64,000 bases of DNA from the NCBI RefSeq assembly GCF_016638705.1, contig NZ_CP067341.1, positions 4,343,501 through 4,407,500 of the forward strand, written 5' to 3'. The notes beneath the pieces are model-generated. The model ran no database searches, was not told the DNA's origin, and saw nothing but the letters and a program-made list of their open reading frames with translations. The stretch comes from Lysinibacillus agricola. Lineage in GTDB: Bacteria; Bacillota; Bacilli; Bacillales_A; Planococcaceae. The position numbers and the translations under genes are program-made. This document shows, in pieces, positions 24,303 to 32,687 of this stretch (its first letter is position 1; every line of letters begins with the position of its first letter).

Positions 24303-25217
24303 CTAGTTTTTAGTTACTAATACTTGATCAGCTTTAACCCATTCTGCACCTAAATTGTACCAACCGTCTTTAGCCGCATGTACTTTATAAGTTCCTGGTG
24401 CTAATTGACGATTAAATGCTCCGTTAGGAGAACTATACGTATTGATAGTAGATGTAACAGTTGCATGGTGATTAGCAATAGTTCCGTAAGCATTATGGAT
24501 ATAACCAGATCCTACATTATAGAATAGAGTTCCATCAGCTGCATATTCTCTTTGACCATACACTTTGTATCGTCCGCCAGCTTCAAGTTGACCTATAATT
24601 CCATATCCAACATATTCGAAAACGTTTGCTTTCTGAGTAATTGTAATCGTTGCCCAAGTTCCATCATAAGTATGGTAGCTACCTGTTGGCTTGTCCCCGT
24701 TTAAATAAGGCATAGGGTCTACTGCCTCTGATTGAGACACTCGTGCTTTTTCATATAATTCAAAGTGCACGTGTTGACCAGTTGAGCTCCCGCTGTTCCC
24801 CATAACACCAATTTTAGCACCTTGACTTACAGTTTGACCAACAGAAACACTAATAGATTGTAAATGAGCATAAAGAGTATCATATGTTTTCCCATTAATA
24901 TTGTGTCGAACAATTACATAGTTTCCATAACCAGAATTACATGTATTACCGAGAGAGCCATTATTAGAACAACCACCAACGGCTTTGTTAATCACACCCG
25001 CAGCAGAAGCATTTACCGGTACATTGGAGCTACTATTTGCAATATCAACTCCATAATGCATTGAACCATCTCTCATGCCATAAAGGCTTGTATAATAACC
25101 AGTAGCTGGTTTCACGAATATCTGTGCAGCAGAAGCAGACTCGGCTTTACCAAAAGCTAAAATAGTAAGCAACACAGCAAAACTTAGTAAAATCTTAAAA
25201 ATTTGTTTTTTCATCAT
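24303..25217 (-). CDS. Secreted M23 (LytM-type) peptidoglycan endopeptidase
   Basis: A 304-residue protein with a signal peptide (residues 1-31, ending ESASAAQ), an M23 domain (about 40-170) and two C-terminal SH3-like segments (about 185-245 and 250-304). Zinc ligands H54 and D58 in MHYGVDIA and H151 in QHVHFEL are present, with H118 in YAHLQS as the catalytic helper. It probably cuts peptide cross-links in cell wall, with the SH3 segments binding the wall. AAAGGAG precedes the ATG. Two Cys (C83, C93) in an insertion may form a disulfide. It could act on self wall or on competitors. Confidence 0.9.
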   Translation of the reverse strand: MMKKQIFKILLSFAVLLTILAFGKAESASAAQIFVKPATGYYTSLYGMRDGSMHYGVDIANSSSNVPVNASAAGVINKAVGGCSNNGSLGNTCNSGYGNYVIVRHNINGKTYDTLYAHLQSISVSVGQTVSQGAKIGVMGNSGSSTGQHVHFELYEKARVSQSEAVDPMPYLNGDKPTGSYHTYDGTWATITITQKANVFEYVGYGIIGQLEAGGRYKVYGQREYAADGTLFYNVGSGYIHNAYGTIANHHATVTSTINTYSSPNGAFNRQLAPGTYKVHAAKDGWYNLGAEWVKADQVLVTKN

Positions 25218-25351
25218 CTATCATTCTCCTTTTAACATTTAAACTATTATTGAATTTTCAATATTTTAGTAGTATTAGATTGAATAATATATCGAAATTT
25301 TTTTGAGCAATAACTAGAGAAATATACTAAAAATAATACTGAGTTAATAGA

Positions 25352-25392
25352 AAGAGCCCATTACCAATTAAGCTAATGGGCTTAAGTTTTTT
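25352..25392. terminator. Bidirectional terminator-like hairpin
   Basis: AGCCCATTA / TAATGGGCT around a 10-base loop between the two leftward genes, with a T-run on the plus side. Confidence 0.75.
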
Positions 25393-25435
25393 AATTTCTT
25401 TCCTCTATAACTTAATAATTTTTTCCAAACATGTT

Positions 25436-26845
25436 TTAGTTAAGCGTTGTTATTCCATTATTCATGGCACCAGCTAAGCCTTGAAGTACACGAGATGCAC
25501 CAGCTTCTGCTTTGAAGCCAATATGAGATGATGCTACATAATATGGGGCAGCCAGAGATGTTCCTGATTTCGCTTTAATTGCATTCCCAATAGTGGTATT
25601 AACCAAAGTATGATCTCCATTCCAAGTCATTGAATAGAGGTAAGATGTGACAGAAATTGGATCGTTAGCATCTTGATAGGCAAGACTTAAGAAGCCACTT
25701 CCTTCTTTAGAAAATGTACCTTCATTATAATCCGACGGTCCTTGTTTTCCATTTTTTTGATAATCATACCAATTTTTCGCTACATCTAGCCAACCATTAT
25801 CTTTACTTGCCCCTAATGCAACAAAATTGGGTCCACCTATTTCAAAAGCTTGATTAGAATAAGCTGTGAACGATTTATAATAATTGGCTAATTCCGTAGC
25901 CACTGATGAACATACATGAGTAGGTAAAGCAACAACATGCCTTAGCTGTGGAGCCTTGGCAGATAACTCTAGCTCTGCACAACGATAGGCTCTCGCTGCA
26001 AAATTAAGACCCATCACAATAAGCGCATTATAACCCGCAGATGGGAAGTATCCCCTAACCTGGTTAACCGCAGAATTGTTATTGTCATTGTAAATACCAC
26101 CACCCATAGGTAAACACAATTCAGTTAGGCCATTATTCGATCGAGTATTACCAAATTTAGTTCGTAAGCTATTCGCTAATTTATTAAAGAAAGCATTAAA
26201 TTTAGTATAAGTATCATTCCCTGCCCCTTTAATAGCTGTATGAATAAAGAATTTAGCTCCTAATTGGATAATTATTCCGTTCAATGCGAAACAAGCGTGA
26301 TTTGTACCATTGAAGTAATTATGAGTTGAGACAACAGTTCGGTAATCCGCATCAAGTTTTCCTTGATCTAAACGTATAGCAAACTCATTGTCTAATAGCG
26401 TAGTATTTAAGTAAGTGTTCAAATAAGATAGTAATTGTGTTCTTGTTACTGCTGTTGTGCCAGCTAGAGTGTAGTCGAATTTACCCTCATTCGCTAAAGC
26501 GTAAGCTGAATAAAGACCCATAGGACCTAATCCGCCTGCTGGTCCACCTGATTTATAATTCACAATATTAGATGCATACCTATTTAAGATGCGATGAATA
26601 CGTGCCAATATGTTTGTTCGCACCGTAGAGGTAGAAGCATTTGGGTAAAGAGACGTTAAAAAAAGTAATTGACTTCCTGATCGTTGAATTTGTATTTCAG
26701 ATGTTGGTGCTGGATTATTTTCAAAAATTCCATGAAAATTTGCACGGTTATCAGCACCAACTGGGTCTGCTGGTAAGCGACTAGCTCCTGTTCCCATTAA
26801 ATTTGTAAAGATTTTTTCTGCTTCTGTTTTGACTGTGAATGCCAA
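25436..26845 (-). CDS. Protein of unknown family behind tandem SOS boxes
   Basis: A 469-residue protein beginning MAFTVKTEAEKIFTNLMG from a TTG codon, nine bases after AAGGGG; an ATG three codons earlier abuts that ribosome site and is less likely. There is no signal peptide or membrane helix. The sequence is rich in Asn, Ala, Leu and Tyr. Glycine-rich segments are SGGPAGGLGPMGLYSAYAL (near 100) and LCLPMGGGIYNDNNN (near 245), and HNYFNGTNHACFALNG lies near 180. Helical repeats with aromatic/His patches recall alpha/alpha-toroid lyases, but I do not recognise a family and claim no function. Two LexA-type boxes lie 41-78 bases upstream. Confidence 0.75.
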   Translation of the reverse strand: MAFTVKTEAEKIFTNLMGTGASRLPADPVGADNRANFHGIFENNPAPTSEIQIQRSGSQLLFLTSLYPNASTSTVRTNILARIHRILNRYASNIVNYKSGGPAGGLGPMGLYSAYALANEGKFDYTLAGTTAVTRTQLLSYLNTYLNTTLLDNEFAIRLDQGKLDADYRTVVSTHNYFNGTNHACFALNGIIIQLGAKFFIHTAIKGAGNDTYTKFNAFFNKLANSLRTKFGNTRSNNGLTELCLPMGGGIYNDNNNSAVNQVRGYFPSAGYNALIVMGLNFAARAYRCAELELSAKAPQLRHVVALPTHVCSSVATELANYYKSFTAYSNQAFEIGGPNFVALGASKDNGWLDVAKNWYDYQKNGKQGPSDYNEGTFSKEGSGFLSLAYQDANDPISVTSYLYSMTWNGDHTLVNTTIGNAIKAKSGTSLAAPYYVASSHIGFKAEAGASRVLQGLAGAMNNGITTLN

Positions 26846-26885
26846 AGATATCATCCCCTTTTCATTTTATAAAAACTCATTTTAA

Positions 26886-26897
26886 GAACATTTGTTC
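26886..26897 (-). promoter_or_regulatory. LexA/DinR (SOS) box 1
   Basis: GAACATTTGTTC, a perfect match to the Bacillus SOS core GAAC-N4-GTTC with AA/TT flanks, 41 bases upstream of the start of the unknown gene. Confidence 0.8.
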
Positions 26898-26911
26898 TTG
26901 TTTTGATTATA

Positions 26912-26923
26912 GAACAAACGTTC
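26912..26923 (-). promoter_or_regulatory. LexA/DinR (SOS) box 2
   Basis: GAACAAACGTTC, a second perfect GAAC-N4-GTTC, 26 bases from the first. Tandem boxes suggest tight damage-inducible repression of the gene at 25436-26845. Confidence 0.8.
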
Positions 26924-27021
26924 TTATTTATCAAGAGGAAAATTCTTTTTGAGGAAAATAAATGAAGTAAACTGTTGAACAGGTGATTTTGAAGGATTAA
27001 AAATTATAATCTCCCAACGAT

Positions 27022-27060
27022 AAAAAAATAAGCGAAAGTAGTATTTACCTACTTTCGCTT
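27022..27060 (-). terminator. Terminator of a decayed leftward gene
   Basis: AAGCGAAAGTAG / CTACTTTCGCTT around a 7-base loop, T-run in the leftward sense. The last codons and stop of the decayed gene at 27049 lie in its stem. Confidence 0.85.
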
Positions 27061-27398
27061 AAACTTTACATTTTTAATTCCTTCAATGAAAAATAAAGGT
27101 TTGTCTTTTATTACTGCTGCAATATAAAAATGCATTTTATCATCATTCTTTTGTTTGTAGTGGTTTATCCAATCCGTTTTTAATATCCAGTTTAAATTGT
27201 TCCTCTGTAATCAGCTTGTGGAAGCACTGTTGATTGGCTACTAGGTTTCTTCCTTCTGTACTGTGAATACAAAACGCTTGTTTTTTAAATCGAGCTAAAT
27301 GTTCCACCCTAGCCCATGTAGCTCTGACAACTCTTTCAGCTTTTCATTTAATGGATCATATCTCGAATTTTCTTCAATGACCGGACCTCTATTTTTGG
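27049..27398 (-). pseudogene. Decayed gene of unknown function, cut at its 5' end by a repeat
   Basis: Three successive reading-frame pieces line up leftward: GPVIEENSRYDPLNEKLKEL..GWNI, then VEHLARFKKQAFCIHSTEG..LDKPLQTKE, then DDKMHFYIAAVIKDKPLFFI..KFKRK ending at a terminator. At least two frameshifts separate them. The 5' end stops where mosaic-repeat copy D begins, suggesting the repeat truncated it. I do not recognise the family. Confidence 0.45.
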
Positions 27399-27407
27399 AG
27401 CAAGTGA

Positions 27408-27464
27408 AGCGGCTCATCGGACGCCCCCAGGAAAGCGCCCAGCGCACGTTATGGTGATGGGCCC
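27408..27464 (-). repeat. Mosaic palindromic repeat, copy D (short, reversed)
   Basis: In reverse orientation it reads GGGCCCATCACCATAACGTG, then the left-end remnant GCTGGGCG, CTTTCCTGGGGGCGTCC and GATGAGCCGCTTC. Only the left flank, the inner part of the left end and the core of the family are present. Confidence 0.75.
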
Positions 27465-27550
27465 TGTAAATGCCTAAAAAATAAGAAAAGGAACCTTTTA
27501 TCTTTGCGGAAGTCTAAATAGAAAATATTACAAATGATAAGGAGGAAATA

Positions 27551-27922
27551 ATGGGGTATTTCTGAACTTACTGTGATGGTTTTAATTTATAGTGGCATCA
27601 TGATTTTTTTCTTAGTTCCCTTTAAAAAGCATCAAAGCAAGGAAATTAAGCGTCCAATTACTTTTAAGAAAGTCTACTGCATATCACTTTTCATAAAAAG
27701 GCTTTACTAGCTCTCCTTTTATTAAGCTTTTTGTTAGTAGCTATTTGGTTTGGTTATGAGCAGGAGGTATATCATTTTAATGCTCACAGTGGTTATCCTC
27801 CTATAAGTACAGATTCAGAAACAATTTTCTTTATGTGCGCATCACTTGGATATACGGTCATTCTTTATTTACTTCTCGCATTCTGGATCTCCTTAAACAT
27901 TTTAAAAAGAAGGAGAGAATAA
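27551..27922 (+). pseudogene. Frameshifted small membrane protein gene
   Basis: AAGGAGGAAATA precedes an ATG at 27551, but the frame stops after four codons. A second frame reads ISELTVMVLIYSGIMIFFLV..FKKVYCISLF, and a third, from about 27695, reads HKKALLALLLLSFLLVAIWF and ends ILYLLLAFWISLNILKRRRE. Together they resemble one three-helix membrane protein of about 120 residues with two frameshifts. No family is recognised. Confidence 0.5.
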
Positions 27923-28313
27923 TTATTCCTATAAATTATGACAATTTTTTGTACTTTAAAATAGTAATTACACAATTAAAAAACAACTTAATCACTACTA
28001 TTATACTAAAAACAAATTATCATTTTTTTACTATTCAACACTTCTTTAAAATAGAACCATATACCAAAAAATATATTTTACTTTCATAGGAAAACAATTT
28101 TTAAAACGTTTTCAAATCAACAATCCTAGACAATTCAACCTTCCATCATATCAAAAACCCATCTAACTTTTTTGTAAAATAATAACACAATTAAAATTAA
28201 CAATTTTAATAAAAATACGAGTTGAACTTTTACAAAAAATAGAATACTATGAATTTCGAAAGGTGGTTCGCCATCATTCAAGCAATAACAATTATTTTAA
28301 AGGGGTTGGAAAT
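27923..28313 (+). promoter_or_regulatory. AT-rich upstream region and promoter of the iron alcohol dehydrogenase
   Basis: Holds TTGAAC (28222-28227), a 17-base spacer and TACTAT (28245-28250), which suits a vegetative promoter, and a cre-like site further up at 28100. The rest is strongly AT-rich with only short chance frames. An AAAGGGG ribosome site lies at about 28299-28305. Confidence 0.65.
28100..28114 (+). promoter_or_regulatory. Candidate CcpA cre site
   Basis: TTTAAAACGTTTTCA matches the cre consensus TGWAAANCGNTNWCA at every position but the second. It lies about 110 bases upstream of the -35 box, so activation or a distant effect is more plausible than simple blockage. CcpA itself is encoded at 47505-48509. 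Confidence 0.5.
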
Positions 28314-29519
28314 ATGTCAGACGTTCTAAAGCAATTTGTTATGCCGAAAACAAACTTATTTGGACCTGGAGCAATTCAAGAAGTTGGTAAACGCTTAAAT
28401 GATTTAGAAGTAAAAAAGACATTAATCGTAACAGATGAGGGCTTACACAAATTAGGTCTCTCTGAACAAATTGCTAACATCATTACAGCTGCTGGAATTG
28501 ATGTATCAATTTTCCCGAAAGCAGAACCAAATCCAACAGATCAAAACATTGAAGATGGAATTGCAGTGTATCATGCTGAAAACTGTGATTCAATTGTTTC
28601 TCTTGGAGGAGGTAGCGCACACGATGCAGCAAAAGGTATCGGACTTATTGCTTCGAATGGTGGACGCATTCATGATTATGAGGGCGTTGACAAATCACAA
28701 AACCCACTGGTGCCATTAATCGCTATCAACACAACTGCTGGTACAGCAAGTGAAATGACTCGCTTCACAATTATCACGGATACTGCGCGGAAAGTGAAGA
28801 TGGCCATCGTTGACAAACATGTTACTCCACTACTGTCGATTAATGACCCAGAGTTAATGATTGGCTTACCTCCTGCTCTAACTGCGGCAACTGGTTTAGA
28901 TGCATTAACACATGCAATCGAATCATTTGTGTCGACAAACGCAACACCAATTACTGATGCATGCGCGGAAAAGGTACTTCAGCTAGTTCCTGAATATTTA
29001 CCTCGTGCCTATGCAAACGGTGCAGATTTAGAAGCACGTGAGCAAATGGTTTACGCACAATTTTTAGCAGGCATGGCGTTTAATAATGCATCACTTGGTT
29101 ATGTACATGCAATTGCTCATCAATTAGGTGGTTTCTATAATCTTCCACACGGCGTATGTAATGCTATTTTATTGCCACATGTTTGCCGCTTTAACTTAAC
29201 AGCACGTACAGAGCGTTTTGCAAGAATTGCTGAATTATTAGGCGAAAACGTTGAAGGGTTAAGTAAACGTGATGCTGCTGAAAAAGCAATTACAGCAATT
29301 GAAAATCTCTCTAATGATTTAAACATTCCAAGTGGCTTCCGCGAATTAGGTGCGAAGGATGAGGATATTGAAATCTTAGCGAAAAATGCACTGTTAGATG
29401 TTTGTGCTGCAACAAACCCACGTAAAGCAACTTTAGAGGACATTAAACAAATTATTACGAATGCGATGGGCCCTGTAGCTAAAAAAGAAGAATCACTCGA
29501 AGCTGTAGCACTTTCTTAA
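28314..29519 (+). CDS. Iron-containing (type III) alcohol dehydrogenase, Mdh-like
   Basis: A 401-residue NAD-dependent dehydrogenase. The cofactor loop GGGSAHDAAK spans 98-107 and the metal ligands are D196 and H200 (TGLDALTHAIE), H265 (GYVHAIAHQ) and H279 (YNLPHGVCNA). Long stretches are the same as I recall for Bacillus methanolicus methanol dehydrogenase (for example KAEPNPTDQN, FTIITDTARKVKMAIVDKHV, EREQM-like and AHQLGGFYNLPHGVCNA), including its length. It probably oxidises short primary alcohols, and methanol is possible; substrate is not readable from sequence. I take the ATG after AAAGGGG; a start 17 codons upstream has no ribosome site. Confidence 0.9.
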   Translation: MSDVLKQFVMPKTNLFGPGAIQEVGKRLNDLEVKKTLIVTDEGLHKLGLSEQIANIITAAGIDVSIFPKAEPNPTDQNIEDGIAVYHAENCDSIVSLGGGSAHDAAKGIGLIASNGGRIHDYEGVDKSQNPLVPLIAINTTAGTASEMTRFTIITDTARKVKMAIVDKHVTPLLSINDPELMIGLPPALTAATGLDALTHAIESFVSTNATPITDACAEKVLQLVPEYLPRAYANGADLEAREQMVYAQFLAGMAFNNASLGYVHAIAHQLGGFYNLPHGVCNAILLPHVCRFNLTARTERFARIAELLGENVEGLSKRDAAEKAITAIENLSNDLNIPSGFRELGAKDEDIEILAKNALLDVCAATNPRKATLEDIKQIITNAMGPVAKKEESLEAVALS

Positions 29520-29528
29520 TAAGCAATC

Positions 29529-29563
29529 AAACGGCATGTCTCTTGCAGGCATGCCGTTTTTCT
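29529..29563 (+). terminator. Terminator of the iron alcohol dehydrogenase
   Basis: AACGGCATG / CATGCCGTT stem with an 11-base loop and TTTCTCTTT. Confidence 0.9.
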
Positions 29564-29582
29564 CTTTATTCAGCAATTATTT

Positions 29583-29690
29583 TTGTAGCGAAAGCGCAGC
29601 GGCAGCAACAGATGTTTTTTGTAGCGAAAGCGCAGCGGCAGCAACAGATGTTTTTTGTAGCGAAAGCGCAGCGGCAGCTACAATTACGCC
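29583..29690 (+). repeat. Mosaic repeat copy E: three tandem 36-bp units
   Basis: Three units, each starting GTAGCGAAAGCGCAGCGG and ending GATGTTTTTT, at 29585, 29621 and 29657 (last one partial). They have no left or right family ends. They are head-to-tail without spacers, so this is not a CRISPR array. Confidence 0.88.
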
Positions 29691-29775
29691 TGATTAAAGA
29701 AAAAAAGCATTCTGTCATTGTAAGTGACTCTAACACTCGCTATACTTTTCTTAAAAAAGAATTGGAGAAATAAAT

Positions 29776-30585
29776 ATGCGTTTAATCTCAATTTGTCCTA
29801 GTAATACCGAGCTTGTTGCTTATTTAGGCCTGACTGATCAGCTTGTTGGTGTCGATGATTTTTCGGATTGGCCATTAGCAGTAAAAGACTTACCTCAGCT
29901 TGGCCCAGATTTATCAATTGATATGGATGCATTAGAGGCATTGCAGCCTGATCTTGTTCTCGCATCCTTAAGTGTCCCTGGCATGGAAAAAAATATCGAA
30001 GCGTTACAAGCTAGAAATATTCCTCATATTGTTTTTAATGCTAATTCATTAGAGGAAATCGCACAGGATCTCCATACTTTAGGTAAAGTCTGCGGAGTTG
30101 AAGGACGTGCAAAAGAAATTTCTGAGGAATATTTACATTATATTGATCGTCTTCGCACAGTTGCTCAAAAGATTCCTAAAAAACCTACTCTCTATTGGGA
30201 ATGGTGGCCAAACCCTATCTTTACACCAGGAAAAATTAATTGGCTAACTGAAATTAGTGCCATTGCTGGTGGGCAAAATCTGTTTCAAGATGTAGAACTA
30301 GCAAGCGTGCAAACTGATTGGGCTGATGTAGTAAGGCGCGACCCTGACTATATTATGATGGCTTGGGTAGGCGTTGCCTTTGAGCGTATTCAACCGGCTA
30401 ATTTATTAAAACGTTCACATGCGCAGGAGCTTCAAGCCATTAAAATGAAACAGCTTCACGTAATGGAGGAATGGCTTTATTGTCGCCCATCACCACGCCT
30501 TTTAGAGGGTGCATTAAAGCTAGCGAATATGCTTCACCCCAAAGAATATAAGCACGTAAAGCTTCCTAGTTTTTTAGATAGCTAA
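29776..30585 (+). CDS. BtuF-like cobalamin/iron-binding protein without a signal peptide
   Basis: A 269-residue protein of the periplasmic-binding TroA/BtuF fold: MRLISICPSNTELVAYLGL at the start, DDFSDWP near 27, the conserved PDLVLASLS near 58 and a C-terminal CRPSPRLLEGALKLA. It starts directly at the first strand of the domain, with no signal peptide or lipobox, so it is probably cytoplasmic. No transporter genes adjoin it. Such stand-alone proteins are often annotated cobalamin-binding; ligand and role are uncertain. The ATG follows TTGGAGA. Confidence 0.8.
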   Translation: MRLISICPSNTELVAYLGLTDQLVGVDDFSDWPLAVKDLPQLGPDLSIDMDALEALQPDLVLASLSVPGMEKNIEALQARNIPHIVFNANSLEEIAQDLHTLGKVCGVEGRAKEISEEYLHYIDRLRTVAQKIPKKPTLYWEWWPNPIFTPGKINWLTEISAIAGGQNLFQDVELASVQTDWADVVRRDPDYIMMAWVGVAFERIQPANLLKRSHAQELQAIKMKQLHVMEEWLYCRPSPRLLEGALKLANMLHPKEYKHVKLPSFLDS

Positions 30586-30644
30586 AAGAAATCGTCAACG
30601 AAGTCTTTGTTAATATTATGGCGCTTTAAATGAGAGAGAATTCT

Positions 30645-30765
30645 TTTCCACGCTACTCGCTTTCGCACAAAAAACATCTTACTGGAGTTTCGTCTTATAA
30701 CTATGACATGCCAGAAGATACATGCTATGTGAAGTGGTATATTGGAGTAGAGGCTGGGCGACATA
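30645..30765 (-). repeat. Mosaic palindromic repeat, copy F (partial, reversed)
   Basis: A fragment CTCGCTTTCGCACAAAAAAC of the 36-bp module, then a tail that in reverse reads TCGCCCAGCCTCTACTCC, AATATACC, ACTTCACATAGCATG and TATCTTCTGGCATG. The tail matches the flank to the right of copy I (63415-63455), showing that the family extends beyond its inverted ends. Confidence 0.7.
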
Positions 30766-30772
30766 ATAAAGT

Positions 30773-30812
30773 AAAAGGATTCATACACAGTTTTGTGTAT
30801 GAATCCTTTTTT
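30773..30812 (+). terminator. Terminator downstream of the BtuF-like gene
   Basis: AAAGGATTCATACACA / TGTGTATGAATCCTTTTTTT, a 16-bp stem with a 4-base loop. It is the first strong terminator after 30585; repeat F lies between. Confidence 0.9.
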
Positions 30813-30833
30813 TGCTCTTTGAAAGGTGGATGT

Positions 30834-30899
30834 CGATAAAATTTAAAAGTTGGGCGATAAAACATGAAAGTTAAGCGATAAAATTCAAAAGTTGGATGA
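30834..30899 (+). repeat. Three to four tandem 21-22-bp units
   Basis: Units of the form GCGATAAAATTCAAAAGTTGG repeated with small changes (GTCGATAAAATTTAAAAGTTGG, GCGATAAAACATGAAAGTTAA). Short imperfect tandem repeat, no coding role seen. Confidence 0.75.
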
Positions 30900-30989
30900 C
30901 ATTTTTTAAAACGGACGTCAATCCCTCGTTTTGCCGAAGACATACTTTATTTGCATCTTAATTTCATTGACACAATCCTTTTTACAGGA

Positions 30990-31025
30990 AACAAAACATC
31001 CCCTCATATAGAAGGGATGTTTCTT
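30990..31025 (-). terminator. Terminator of tyrS
   Basis: AAACATCCC / GGGATGTTT stem with an 11-base loop, followed in gene sense by TGTTTCCTG; moderate T content. Confidence 0.75.
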
Positions 31026-31039
31026 TGTGTGAGTCTGAA

Positions 31040-32326
<1,287 letters not shown>

Positions 32327-32351
32327 TTAATAATTCCGTGTAGGGAGAAAT

Positions 32352-32590
32352 AAAAAAAGTCCCTACACGCAAAACATTGCATGCAGGGACGTTATAAACT
32401 AACGCGGTACCACCCGGCTTGAAGATGTCATCCATCTTCCTCTTCATTCAATCGCCTTTATCGCAGGCGCGCACGTCTAAGCTCCAAGCACGTAATTCGT
32501 CTCTACATTATGACCAGCTTTCACCAACCGCTGGCTCTCTAGACAGGGAATATAGACACTACTGCAAGCTCTTCTTCACTAGAAAACTAT
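32352..32590 (-). promoter_or_regulatory. T-box riboswitch leader of tyrS
   Basis: In gene sense it contains AGAGAG and GGTTGGTGAAAGCTGG of stem I, a TAC (Tyr) specifier candidate at 32492-32494 within GAATTACGTGC, the T-box sequence GGGTGGTACCGCG, and a terminator GTCCCTGCATGC..GCGTGTAGGGAC with a run of seven T (32352-32390). Uncharged tRNA-Tyr pairing with the T-box bulge should prevent termination. Confidence 0.93.
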
Positions 32591-32597
32591 AAGCATT

Positions 32598-32625
32598 ATT
32601 CTATACGATTCTTTTTCATTGTCAA
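32598..32625 (-). promoter_or_regulatory. Sigma-A promoter of the tyrS leader
   Basis: TTGACA, 16-base spacer, TAGAAT in gene sense, just upstream of the T-box. Confidence 0.85.
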
Positions 32626-32687
32626 TAACTATGTTCGAGCTAAATCAATATGTGCTATAATAGACAAGATTTTAGGAGGTCGATACA

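Noticed and set aside
29135..29443. 102-residue leftward frame inside the iron ADH gene
   Set aside because: Antisense shadow of a strongly conserved enzyme; no ribosome site.
29583..29690. Regular 36-base repeats resembling a CRISPR array (also at 12800, 37010 and 63490)
   Set aside because: Units are head-to-tail without unique spacers, vary in length by 1-3 bases, and no cas gene is present.
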